From assembly GCA_016200325.1 (NCBI GenBank), contig JACQEZ010000009.1:90766-154765 (forward strand): a stretch of 64,000 nt of DNA, read 5' to 3'. Positions 34,242-43,154 of the stretch are shown here, in pieces. Source of the stretch: Candidatus Manganitrophaceae bacterium (GTDB taxonomy: Bacteria; Nitrospirota; Nitrospiria; SBBL01; Manganitrophaceae). Position 1 is the first letter of the stretch; each line of letters starts with the position of its first letter. A model generated the notes under the pieces. It ran no database searches and was not told the DNA's origin. It saw only the letters and a program-made list of their open reading frames with translations. A program made the translations under genes and the position numbers.

Positions 34242-36200
34242 TCATTTCTCCACCGCTGAATGTCCTTTAATCTCACCCACCGGTTCCAGGCGACCTCCAA
34301 GTTGTTTAGCAAGAAATTCTTCTATTTTTGAATTCAGATGAAGCCGGTTTTCGGAACGCAAGAAATAATGACCTTCATCCGAATAAACGAAATAATTAAC
34401 AACCTTATTTGCTTTTCGCAGCGCTTCAACCATCTGCTCGCTTTCTTTTTTCTTTACGCGTGGATCATTCGCCCCTTGAATAACCAGGAGTGGGGCTTTT
34501 ACCTGCTCGACTGAGAATAGAGGAGAACGTAATTTTAGAAATTCCATATCCTTCTCGGGATCACCCACTCGACGGAAATACATAGCCTTCATCGGAACGA
34601 AATCCGGAGGAATGCTTTTTAGCAAACTGATAATGTTACTCGGACCGACGATATCGACTCCTGCAGCGAAGACATCAGGAGTAAAGGCCAACCCTGCCAG
34701 AACAGCATAGCCGCCGTACGATCTCCCCATGATTGCTATTTTCTTTTTATCCGCTATGCCCTCTTTAACGATCCAATTGACGCCGTCTGTCAGATCGTTT
34801 TGCATTTTCCCTCCCCACTCACGATCACCCGCATTCAGGAACTTTTTGCCATACCCACTCGAGCCGCGGTAGTTAATCATCAAAACCGCGTAGCCTCGAT
34901 TTGCGAGCCATTGCGCCTGGGGATTAAACCCCCAAGTATCTCGGACCCAGGGCCCGCCGTGAACCAGAAGAACGGTCGGCAAATTTTTGGCTGGAATGCC
35001 TGGAGGGACTGTCAGGTATCCGTGGATGGTCAGGCCGTCCCGGGATCCGAATGAGATCGGCTTCATTTGGGCCAGGGTTAGGCCTTCTATTTTCGGCTGA
35101 TTACTGAATAGTGCTTTAGCGGTCCGTAGACTACGATCGTAAATGTAATAGTAAACCGGCGCATCATCGGAAGTGAATGACACAACCCAGAGCTTATCGG
35201 AGAGGTCGCGATTGATAATATTGATTTGGCCCTTGCGTATTTTTTCAAGAGCCTCAAGATCAGCGGAGATACTCTTATCCAGCGCTTGCCATTGCAGCCG
35301 GTCTCGATAAAATGCCACCGCCTGAATTGTTTTTTTACCTGGATGGATTAGTATCCCTTGCGCTCCGAATTCAGCATTTCCAATGTCGTAGATAGGATCT
35401 TCGGCAACAATGGCTTCTTTTCCTGTTTCAATATTAATGGCCAGAAGCCGCTCCGCGTTTGCATTCTGATTACTGATTGCAAAAAGAGTTTTCCCATCGA
35501 GTGAGAGACTCGCGACCCGACCCTCCTCCGTCGGTTGGAGGACTCGCAATATTTTCCATGGCTTTTCTGGAGAATCCCTGTAGAGGAATTGAGCGCCTCC
35601 TTCAGGGGTGGTTGCTGTTCCAGCGCGTACTTTGAATTGAGCGTCTGTAATCCAATCGACCATATTGCCCGGGTTTTCCGTATCCAATTCAACCGCGCCA
35701 TTTTTAAGATTGACGCGGTATACGTCCTGTTTCTCAGAATCTCTTAAATTCAAACCGACAAGCATTTCGTCTGGAAAGTTGGGATCTAGAGCAACCAAGT
35801 CGGCCTGCACCCCCTGGAAGGGTGTCATATCCCGGACCACATTCGTTCTCATATTCACGGCGTAGAGATGATAGTTTTCGTCTCCATCATTATCTTTGAG
35901 ATACATTAATTGGTCACTATCATACGTCCAAAAATATCGCCGGATCCCGCGCTTTTTATCAGAACTGATCATCTTGTCATCTTGCTGGCCCATTGTTCGG
36001 ACCCATATCTGAAGAATATTTTTCTCGTCAGGTGCAATGAATGCGATCCGCTTTCCATCTGGTGAAATTTGGGGGGTTGTTCTTTCGGGATTTCCAAAGA
36101 GAAGATCTCTTGGAATAAGAGGCGGGAGCTCCGCGAAGGCATCGGTGCTACCGGAAAACAATACAAGGATGATCGCCAATGGTAGGAGTGGACGGTTCAA
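34242..36200 (-). CDS. secreted S9-family serine peptidase
   Basis: A 652-residue prolyl-oligopeptidase-type protein. The N-terminal ~380 residues show beta-propeller repeats (TTPQISPDGKRIAFIAPDEK and similar). The C-terminal alpha/beta-hydrolase domain has the nucleophile in GRSYGGYAVLAG, Asp in GANDPRVKKKES and His in YSDEGHYFLRSEN. The start is a TTG at 36200 with AAGGAGG six bases upstream; it gives a clean signal peptide (NRPLLPLAIILVLFSGSTDAFA). Upstream starts would lie inside the sigma-54 promoter. It is the first gene of the receptor-sensor operon, and may release the peptides the operon takes up. Confidence 0.9.
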   Translation of the reverse strand: MNRPLLPLAIILVLFSGSTDAFAELPPLIPRDLLFGNPERTTPQISPDGKRIAFIAPDEKNILQIWVRTMGQQDDKMISSDKKRGIRRYFWTYDSDQLMYLKDNDGDENYHLYAVNMRTNVVRDMTPFQGVQADLVALDPNFPDEMLVGLNLRDSEKQDVYRVNLKNGAVELDTENPGNMVDWITDAQFKVRAGTATTPEGGAQFLYRDSPEKPWKILRVLQPTEEGRVASLSLDGKTLFAISNQNANAERLLAINIETGKEAIVAEDPIYDIGNAEFGAQGILIHPGKKTIQAVAFYRDRLQWQALDKSISADLEALEKIRKGQINIINRDLSDKLWVVSFTSDDAPVYYYIYDRSLRTAKALFSNQPKIEGLTLAQMKPISFGSRDGLTIHGYLTVPPGIPAKNLPTVLLVHGGPWVRDTWGFNPQAQWLANRGYAVLMINYRGSSGYGKKFLNAGDREWGGKMQNDLTDGVNWIVKEGIADKKKIAIMGRSYGGYAVLAGLAFTPDVFAAGVDIVGPSNIISLLKSIPPDFVPMKAMYFRRVGDPEKDMEFLKLRSPLFSVEQVKAPLLVIQGANDPRVKKKESEQMVEALRKANKVVNYFVYSDEGHYFLRSENRLHLNSKIEEFLAKQLGGRLEPVGEIKGHSAVEK

Positions 36201-36231
36201 GTTAGGCCTCCTTAGTAGAATATTGTTAAGA

Positions 36232-36247
36232 GCAAATATCATACCCT
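36232..36247 (-). promoter_or_regulatory. sigma-54 promoter of the peptidase-receptor operon
   Basis: Minus-strand AGGGTATGATATTTGC has GG and GC exactly ten bases apart and is followed by TC, as in the promoter at 28081-28096. The expected start site is about 20 bases upstream of the TTG at 36200. Confidence 0.7.
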
Positions 36248-36516
36248 GCAGGCTCAAAACATTACTCGTCTATATTTCTTAGCTCATTGATTTGAGAGGA
36301 CAAAAATCTAAGAGGTTGTAATTCTTTGCTTATTGTTTCGCACAGAGCTTAACCCAAGTAAAGTGGAGGATTCTGAAATCGGACAATAAATATCATGTGT
36401 ACTGGAAAAATACAATATTAGTAGAGTATTTTTGATACAGTCATTCAATAACACAATGTAAAAAGTTGAAAGCATTATTATGATTTTACAAATAATATCA
36501 ATAAGATTAATTACAT

Positions 36517-36551
36517 GATCAAATCTGATCAAGCAACGATCAAATTTGCAT
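36517..36551. promoter_or_regulatory. paired operator (enhancer) upstream of the peptidase operon
   Basis: GATCAAATCTGATC (36517-36530) and GATCAAATTTGCAT (36538-36551) lie 21 bases apart, two helical turns. The same pair occurs near the receiver-like gene at 28179-28214. It is about 300 bases upstream of the sigma-54 promoter, compatible with looping. Confidence 0.65.
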
Positions 36552-36899
36552 AAGTTATTTTGTTTAGGTTTATCCTACCTTCTACACATTAGGAATTTGA
36601 CAAATCTCAGACAAAAGGGTCAGATTGAGCTACAAATTATTCCGAAACATAAACGGAGCTTGAAAAGCTTATCAGGAGGGTTTGCGCAGAAGTCAGCTTC
36701 CACGTAATAACGATTCACCAGTTTTGCGATTGCCATTTACATCTACATCTGATCTGATATGATATCGGCTTTAATAACACGGAAACTCGCTTTCCCAGTA
36801 GAAGTTAAGAATGACTCTTTCCTCTTTTTTCATCATGTGCATCCTCGTACAGCCCGTGCGATAATACGATGAAGATGCGCCAAGACTCAAAATTGGTAA
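36552..36899. other. 348-bp AT-rich intergenic region
   Basis: No gene is seen. It separates the regulatory cluster from the defence island. A palindrome-like CATCTGATCTGATATGATATC lies near 36745-36765. Promoter elements for the plus-strand gene at 36900 are not clear. Confidence 0.4.
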
Positions 36900-37922
36900 A
36901 TGAGAACCAAAATGCCAACTTTTTCAAATTTACAAATCCCTCCTCCCTCTAAATGGCAGGATTTTGAGGATCTCTGTCTTGACCTGTGGAAAAACATATG
37001 GAGAGATCCGAATATTCAAAAAAATGGAGGCGCTGGGCAAGCCCAACAGGGAGTTGATATTTTTGGAAGACTAGATCAGGGTGATCACTGGGCAGGCCTT
37101 CAATGTAAGGTTAAAGACAAGCTGAAAAATAAAACACTAACCGAAGTGGAATTACTGGGAGAAGTTGAAAAGGCAAAACGGTTTGAGCCTAAACTTAAAT
37201 TTTACATAATTGCGACAACAGGACCGAAGGATACAAAGTTAGAGAAATTGGCCAGAAAAATAACAGATAATCATCATCGCGAAAATTTATTTTCCGTCCA
37301 CATATTTAGTTGGGATGACATTTTGAAACAACTGGAAGACCTTCCTCAGGTTCTGAAAAGGCATTATCCTACGCTATCCCCTCCTTTAGACGGGTCTGAA
37401 GTCGAGGATTCCGCCGCCGAAAGCAAAAGCCAGTCAGCAGAAGAAGAGGCGCGGCTTGTTGAATTTCTACGTCTGCGCGACGAAGCGCAGGAATTAGAAC
37501 GCGAAGGACAGTTTTTGCCAGCCGCTACAAGGTTTAAGGAAGCGCTTTCCAAGATAGAAGGCAATTGGGATACAAACACGGAATCCCACAAAGGTTTTGC
37601 GCGAATCAAATTTTGGAGGGATTCTCTTGAGGTCGCCTTAGAGAGTAACGATAAAAATTGGCTCGAAATTGCAGAAGCAATTTTCAGTGATGACGAAGCG
37701 TTTATTAAATATGCTACTAAGGTGCTATTCAATCCTGCAATTGCACGATACTCAGCTTTCCTCTACTGTGTGGTTATGTTCAGATATTCCAAAGATTCTG
37801 CCGAAAAAACGAGTTGGAAAGAGAAAGCTTCGAATTATTATACCGCTGCTATAAGCCCGTACACTCACGGCTCTAATGAAATAAAAGAAAGAGCCAAATT
37901 GATTTCCGGACACTATCTTTAA
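36900..37922 (+). CDS. Mrr-like endonuclease-fold protein, probable defence effector
   Basis: A 340-residue protein. The N-terminal ~150 residues resemble a restriction-endonuclease-like (PD-(D/E)XK) domain: FEDLCLDLWKNIW, then GQAQQGVDIFG with the Asp, then HWAGLQCKVK with the Gln-x-Lys, then FYIIATTGPKD. Such domains often head multi-domain antiphage proteins. The remainder is helical: a charged coiled coil (about 180-205, EEEARLVEFLRLRDEAQELE) and TPR-like helices, without an NTPase. It could be a stand-alone nuclease effector. A second ATG lies at 36912. It is separated from the restriction-modification genes by 120 bases and faces the opposite direction. Confidence 0.65.
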   Translation: MRTKMPTFSNLQIPPPSKWQDFEDLCLDLWKNIWRDPNIQKNGGAGQAQQGVDIFGRLDQGDHWAGLQCKVKDKLKNKTLTEVELLGEVEKAKRFEPKLKFYIIATTGPKDTKLEKLARKITDNHHRENLFSVHIFSWDDILKQLEDLPQVLKRHYPTLSPPLDGSEVEDSAAESKSQSAEEEARLVEFLRLRDEAQELEREGQFLPAATRFKEALSKIEGNWDTNTESHKGFARIKFWRDSLEVALESNDKNWLEIAEAIFSDDEAFIKYATKVLFNPAIARYSAFLYCVVMFRYSKDSAEKTSWKEKASNYYTAAISPYTHGSNEIKERAKLISGHYL

Positions 37923-38042
37923 AATTTTTATCTTTGAACGCTAAAAAGAGGTTGAGCACCTGTGAGATTTATCCCAAAGCTAAAATTTATATATTGGGTG
38001 TCGCTACCGTCGTAAACGGCAAGAACCCGGAGGAGAATCCTT

Positions 38043-41000
38043 CTAGGTTGGCACGGGCACAGCCCGGACAACATCCATATCGGCAGCCGAGAGACCAAAC
38101 AGGGTGGTGACGCGGGCCTCGATTTCCGCTCGTAGAGCGATGGCTTGACGCTCACAAAGACCCTTCTGATGCGGAGTGCGGGCTGCCCTGACAGCATCCA
38201 GAGCGCCGATCAATTGCGCCACCAGCGCCTCAACGTCGGCACGCTTCCTATCATCGGATATCGGCACCGGTAGGTTTTCGATGAACTGCTTGCCATGCGA
38301 GTAGTAACCGCCACGGAACGGACTGGTGTTGGCCCGCACGAACGCCTCACTCAAAGGGTGATTGAGTACGGCTAGCAGATAATGGTTGCTGACTGCCACG
38401 CCCGAGCATGGGCGGATCATATAGTAGGGGCCGTTGCCGCCACCCGTCACCATGATGTTGGTGTCGTCATAAGCGTAACGGGGTTCGATTGAGAGGATCG
38501 GAAGAATGATCTTCGGGCTGTTGAACTTGGTAAGACTCTGTGAACGGCCAAACTGGTAGAATTGACGTTCATTGGCCGGGCCGCCGGTTACATTGCGCTT
38601 TTCCAGCTCGCCGCGACGGGCTTCCAGATAGGCCAAACAACCAGGGAACCGGCGCGCCATCTCTTCAGGCTGAATCAGCCGCGCTTTGTTTCTGGCACGA
38701 CCAGAACTCAACTCGTAGGGAAAGATCATCCAGGCATTCGGTTGGGGCCGAATATAGGCGAAGAGCTGAACGTCATACAAACAAGGGCGCAGGACGCCGC
38801 GTTCAATCGGCCAATCCCGATCATTCCAGTGTAGTATAACAGTAGTGGCATCCTCGCCAGCGGCGCGGAAGATGTAAATATCATCTGCACTGGTCTGCAC
38901 GCCGACGAAAATTTCAGCGAGTTGCCCCAGCCGATCAGGAAAGGCGGATCGAACCCGGTCGAAAAGGAGACGGGTTTCTGCATCAGCGAATTGCCATGTC
39001 TCTTCACCCAAATTAGCAACCGAAATCTCCGTGGCAGCTCCAGGCTCACCGTAGCGCCAGGCCTCGAGCGGCCCGACCTTCTCCACGTGCACCACGTCCC
39101 GACCCTGTCGATTAAGCACCAGGATGCAGGTATAGTTGGCGATGTTCCGGCCGAAAACCTGCTTCACTCCGAAATGGACCACCTTCTCCAGAAACCGGCC
39201 ATTAACTATAAGTCGCCGAAGCGTCCTGCCTGCCTGGGTGGTCATGAACTTGTGGGGAGTAATGACGCCAAGCCGGCCATTGGGCCGTAACAAAGTCAGC
39301 GCGCGCTCGATGAAGAGAGCATATTTATCGAAATTGTCTTGGCGGGCCGTCGAATATGGCGAAACCGGACTCTGGTAAAACGCGATCTCTTCCGGTGAAT
39401 AGGCCGTCATATTCTGGATCCGGATATAGGGCGGGTTGCCGACAATCACGTCGAAACCGCCACGGCTCATCTCAGTAGGAAACCCGGCTGACCATGTAAA
39501 AGGGTTCACCTTATCAATCAATGCCGGCGTCATGGCGCCGAGTGAAATTGTCCACTCAGGTTGGCTAACTAGGCTGTTGCCGCACCGGATAATATTGTCC
39601 AGAACAGGCAGAGCAGGGGTATGTCGTCGGTTGACGTAATCCCGCAAGTCGGCAACTGTCTCATTTTCGATCAACTTCAAGAGAAGACTGAAGCGGGCAA
39701 CTTCTACAGCGTTTGCGTCGATATCGACGCCGCGAATATGTGCCAGCAGAATGCGCCGCTCCTCCTCAAATGTAAGCCGCCACTGTCCTGCTATTGCCTC
39801 ATAAATGGTTCGCCCGATGTAGTCGGCGCGATTGTTAGTCAGATACCAGCTTAGGTGATGGTCAAGGATGAATTCATAGGCCGACAGCAAGAAGACGCCG
39901 GATCCACAGCAAATGTCCGCCACTGTGAAGGTCGCCAACTCGGCCGGGCTTTTTCCAACCAGCGCCGGCACCAGCGTGCGCTCGACAATGGCATCCACAA
40001 TGTAGCGTGGAGTTGGCACCACGCCCCCGCTCTCACGTACTTCCGGCTTGCGGACGATCTCGACAACATCACCGGTGACCGTGATCTCCTCGCCCAAAAA
40101 CTGCTCGTAGATTTCGCCAAGTACTTCGGTCTCGACAACTGCAAAAGTGTACGGGCTCTGTGGATAATACAACTCGGCGATAATACCCTGAAGAACAGCA
40201 TCGGAAATACGGATGGCAAGACGGGCATCGTCTAACAAGCGGAACAGGCCGGAATCATAGAATTCATCGGCTCGCCGCAATTCAGCCATCAGCGCGTCGA
40301 ACGTATTAGCCGCCGGCAGATCCTTCAACGTCTCATAGCGCTCGATCTCCCGATCTTCGCAGATGCGCAGGAAGACTATGCGCGACAGGAAAAGCTGAAC
40401 GGCATAGGTTAACTCGGCAGGGCTGAGACCGGGAGTGTTCGTGTGGATATCTGTGGCCAGGCGCGCACGCCAGGACCGGACTTGGCGCAAAAAGAAATCG
40501 TCGAACTGCTCGGCACCATGTCGGGTAGCATCGACGGCAAAACGTCTATCGAAGTCGCCTGAATAAACCGCGGAGCGCGATAGCAGGGGCCACAACTCAT
40601 CAAAACGAGACTCGAATTCTTTGTAGCTGACTAACAGCAGCCGGGCGACGTTGGCCTCATCTATCACCGCTGGCGTCGGCACGCAGTCATAGATGGCAAG
40701 CTGGTGGAAGTTGGTGAGTATAGCGATGGGCAAGCTCGCCGAATAGCCGTATCTGCGAACCTGGAAGGCTGCTTCACGGTTACGGTCGATCCGCACACTC
40801 GGCTTCTTGGCCTCAACGAACAGCTTGCGCTGCCGGGCCAGCCGAAGTTCATAGTCCGGCTTTTTTGATAGTCGTTCCTCGGCGACCTCGACAGTCGCCT
40901 CCTCGATCACTTCGCGCAACGTCAACGGCTGGCCGGATGCGTTGTGAACGTCCCAGCCGAAGGCTTCCAATAACGGCGTGATGAAATCGGTACGGGCCTG

Positions 41001-41108
41001 GGTCTCGTTGTAAGTTGCGCTCAGGTAATCAGCTTCATTCCGTTGGAAGTTACTGACCAGCTCGGCCACCCAAATACGCGCGGCGAGTTTGACAGGATCT
41101 TCCGTCAT
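38043..41108 (-). CDS. Type IIG (Eco57I-like) restriction-methylation enzyme
   Basis: A 1021-residue single-chain restriction enzyme and adenine methylase. The N-terminal nuclease domain has PDYELRLARQRKLFVEAKKP (Asp, then Glu-x-Lys) near residues 85-105. Methylase motif I is VADICCGSGVFLL and motif IV is VIVGNPPYIR. The C-terminal ~350 residues should be the target-recognition part. It overlaps the separate methylase gene upstream by four bases (ATGA), the pairing seen in Eco57I systems, where one protein cuts and methylates one strand and a partner methylates both. All motifs look intact. Confidence 0.9.
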   Translation of the reverse strand: MTEDPVKLAARIWVAELVSNFQRNEADYLSATYNETQARTDFITPLLEAFGWDVHNASGQPLTLREVIEEATVEVAEERLSKKPDYELRLARQRKLFVEAKKPSVRIDRNREAAFQVRRYGYSASLPIAILTNFHQLAIYDCVPTPAVIDEANVARLLLVSYKEFESRFDELWPLLSRSAVYSGDFDRRFAVDATRHGAEQFDDFFLRQVRSWRARLATDIHTNTPGLSPAELTYAVQLFLSRIVFLRICEDREIERYETLKDLPAANTFDALMAELRRADEFYDSGLFRLLDDARLAIRISDAVLQGIIAELYYPQSPYTFAVVETEVLGEIYEQFLGEEITVTGDVVEIVRKPEVRESGGVVPTPRYIVDAIVERTLVPALVGKSPAELATFTVADICCGSGVFLLSAYEFILDHHLSWYLTNNRADYIGRTIYEAIAGQWRLTFEEERRILLAHIRGVDIDANAVEVARFSLLLKLIENETVADLRDYVNRRHTPALPVLDNIIRCGNSLVSQPEWTISLGAMTPALIDKVNPFTWSAGFPTEMSRGGFDVIVGNPPYIRIQNMTAYSPEEIAFYQSPVSPYSTARQDNFDKYALFIERALTLLRPNGRLGVITPHKFMTTQAGRTLRRLIVNGRFLEKVVHFGVKQVFGRNIANYTCILVLNRQGRDVVHVEKVGPLEAWRYGEPGAATEISVANLGEETWQFADAETRLLFDRVRSAFPDRLGQLAEIFVGVQTSADDIYIFRAAGEDATTVILHWNDRDWPIERGVLRPCLYDVQLFAYIRPQPNAWMIFPYELSSGRARNKARLIQPEEMARRFPGCLAYLEARRGELEKRNVTGGPANERQFYQFGRSQSLTKFNSPKIILPILSIEPRYAYDDTNIMVTGGGNGPYYMIRPCSGVAVSNHYLLAVLNHPLSEAFVRANTSPFRGGYYSHGKQFIENLPVPISDDRKRADVEALVAQLIGALDAVRAARTPHQKGLCERQAIALRAEIEARVTTLFGLSAADMDVVRAVPVPT

Positions 41109-42829
41109 CGGTTCGTGTCCGCAGGTACTGCGACACGGCCTCGCCGACGGCGAGCCATTCGCCGGTCACGCATCTTCGTCCATATATCCCTTAAAAGGAT
41201 GCAGTCGTTCCCCGACAAGCCCATGTGGCCCATGAGGACAATGCGGGCGTTCTCTTCCAACACCTTATCCAACTGGCCGGCCCGAGTCAGCCGGTCACAT
41301 TCGGTGAGCGGCAAGGCACCGTTGATCTCCGCAGGCATCATCAGTCGCTCGGCCTCGGTTGGCTCCAGCTCAAGCACACCACCACCATAACTACGGCCCT
41401 CAATCTCGGCGGAGGCGGCTGTCAGCCACGTATAAGTATTGGCGATGACACGTTCTGGCTTTTCTTTCTTGCAGGTAAGTCGGTGAATTGTATCGGTTGA
41501 AGTGGCACCAGCTTTGTTCAGCACCATCCGTGGAAAATCGTAAATCTGCCGGAAGGTGAATCCGTCCGGAATCCATACAGAGGGTACAGAATACCAGGGT
41601 ACTCGAATCGAGCACTTATAGCCCTTATGAACTGAACTACTCTCACCATGGCGAATGTAGCGGGCGAGCGCCCCGGACACCCTTGTATCTTTGATATGCA
41701 GTAGGTAGACACGGTCGCCTGCAGCAGCGAGGGCTCTCCAGTCATCACTTCCGATCCGCGCACCCTTGAGCTGTACCGATCGTGATACCAACGGCGCGGT
41801 ATACTTCTCCAACCCTAACTCGGAAACCTGTGCACCAGTGAGCACAAAGAATTCATTCTTGCCGGTCACTACACCAACGTCGACACTGGCATGCTTGGAA
41901 AGATTAGAGGTGATACCTGCGGCGCGCAGTGCTCGCATAAAAGTGATTTCGTGCTCGGTAAGAAAGTATTTCAGCCACTTCTCATTATCATGGCTGACCG
42001 TCTTCGGCTGAGCACCGGACAGCACGGCAGACGGCAAACGGTTTGTGATTTCAGCCAGAGTGTGAGTTTCTGTCAAAGTTACGCGGCAAGGATTGGCCTT
42101 CGATGCTGAAGGCAACGCACCATCTGCCAGCAGCAACACAACCTCTTGTTCTGCTTTCTCAAAAAACAGCTCATTACAAGCCACTATGTCGATACGGGCA
42201 AATCGGTCTGTCAGGAATGAGCGAAGTTGCGCGGCATAAGTCACTTGAAGCAGTTCTGCTGGAAGAACTAGGGCCAGCCGGCCACCTGGCTTTAGGCTGG
42301 AGACTGCGGCAACCACGAATGGCACCCAAATATTGGTAAGTCTATTCGGGGTAAGCCCCAGCTCATTCATGATCGCCATGGCCCGGCTGCGATGCGGTTC
42401 CGGAAAGGTCTGGTAGCGAATAAATGGGGGATTGCCGACGACAACATCAAAGGCAAGCTTATTGGTATCCTGCCACCATCCAAAGAAATCGGCAGTTATT
42501 ACCACGTTTCGAGCACGCAGGCCTATCACCCCGTTCAATCGAGTGCGTGCGCAGTCAGCTTCATCAGAGACAATCTCAATTCCCGTTAGGTGTTTTGCAA
42601 TCGTCGACTCGCGCGCGCCTAACGCGACAAAGCGTTTTGCAGCGGCTACCAGGAATGAACCGTCACCGCAACTCGGCTCTAAAACATAATCCATAGAAGA
42701 ACGGATTGCCCAGGAACATAACCAGCTCGCCATTTCAGACGACGTGTAATAACCACCCCGCAACTTATCCGGGTCAAGATCGGAAAAACGACCGTTGTTC
42801 GCATTAGATTTAAGAACAGTCGCTTTCAT
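41105..42829 (-). CDS. Eco57I-like N6-adenine DNA methyltransferase
   Basis: A 574-residue modification enzyme. The SAM-binding loop is VLEPSCGDGSFLVAA (motif I) and the catalytic motif IV is VVVGNPPFIRYQ. The C-terminal part has TRD-like strands and ends in a basic RRMARRRRGR tail. The ATG at 42829 has AAGGAGG about twelve bases upstream, a little far; a TTG at 42877 is the alternative. It is the first gene of the restriction-modification operon, so the host can be protected before the cutting enzyme accumulates. Confidence 0.9.
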   Translation of the reverse strand: MKATVLKSNANNGRFSDLDPDKLRGGYYTSSEMASWLCSWAIRSSMDYVLEPSCGDGSFLVAAAKRFVALGARESTIAKHLTGIEIVSDEADCARTRLNGVIGLRARNVVITADFFGWWQDTNKLAFDVVVGNPPFIRYQTFPEPHRSRAMAIMNELGLTPNRLTNIWVPFVVAAVSSLKPGGRLALVLPAELLQVTYAAQLRSFLTDRFARIDIVACNELFFEKAEQEVVLLLADGALPSASKANPCRVTLTETHTLAEITNRLPSAVLSGAQPKTVSHDNEKWLKYFLTEHEITFMRALRAAGITSNLSKHASVDVGVVTGKNEFFVLTGAQVSELGLEKYTAPLVSRSVQLKGARIGSDDWRALAAAGDRVYLLHIKDTRVSGALARYIRHGESSSVHKGYKCSIRVPWYSVPSVWIPDGFTFRQIYDFPRMVLNKAGATSTDTIHRLTCKKEKPERVIANTYTWLTAASAEIEGRSYGGGVLELEPTEAERLMMPAEINGALPLTECDRLTRAGQLDKVLEENARIVLMGHMGLSGNDCILLRDIWTKMRDRRMARRRRGRVAVPADTNR

Positions 42830-43154
42830 TGAGATTAAATTCCTCCTTGTTGACTTTTGACAGCGCGCCAGCGGCAACCCCGGCCCAAGAGATTCTATAA
42901 TAACAATTTAGAAACTCAGAACTCCTAATATTTGCACCACGTCACTAGGGAATGTACGAACCAAGGAGAGCTAGGCCTTCTTCTCAAGAAGTCATTGCCA
43001 GTAAAAGACTGTCGATCTTCCTTCCAGGGTCATACTATAAAAATTCGAGGAATTTGTAAAGAACCCCAACCTTATTTCTTATGATCGCTTATAGAATATT
43101 CCGTCATAATGGTCCGTTCCGCCCTCCTAACATCCGTCTGAGGTGGACCCGATT
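42830..43154. other. 325-bp intergenic region with the restriction-modification promoter
   Basis: No gene is seen. It contains the promoter at 43032-43060 and an A/T-rich TTGTTATTATAGAATC on the minus strand nearer the methylase, which could be a second -10 region. The PIN-transmembrane gene ends at 43155 and reads into this region. Confidence 0.45.
43032..43060 (-). promoter_or_regulatory. sigma-70-type promoter of the restriction-modification operon
   Basis: Minus-strand TTTACA and TAGTAT are separated by exactly 17 bases. The implied leader before the methylase ATG is about 195 bases, long enough for further control. Confidence 0.5.
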
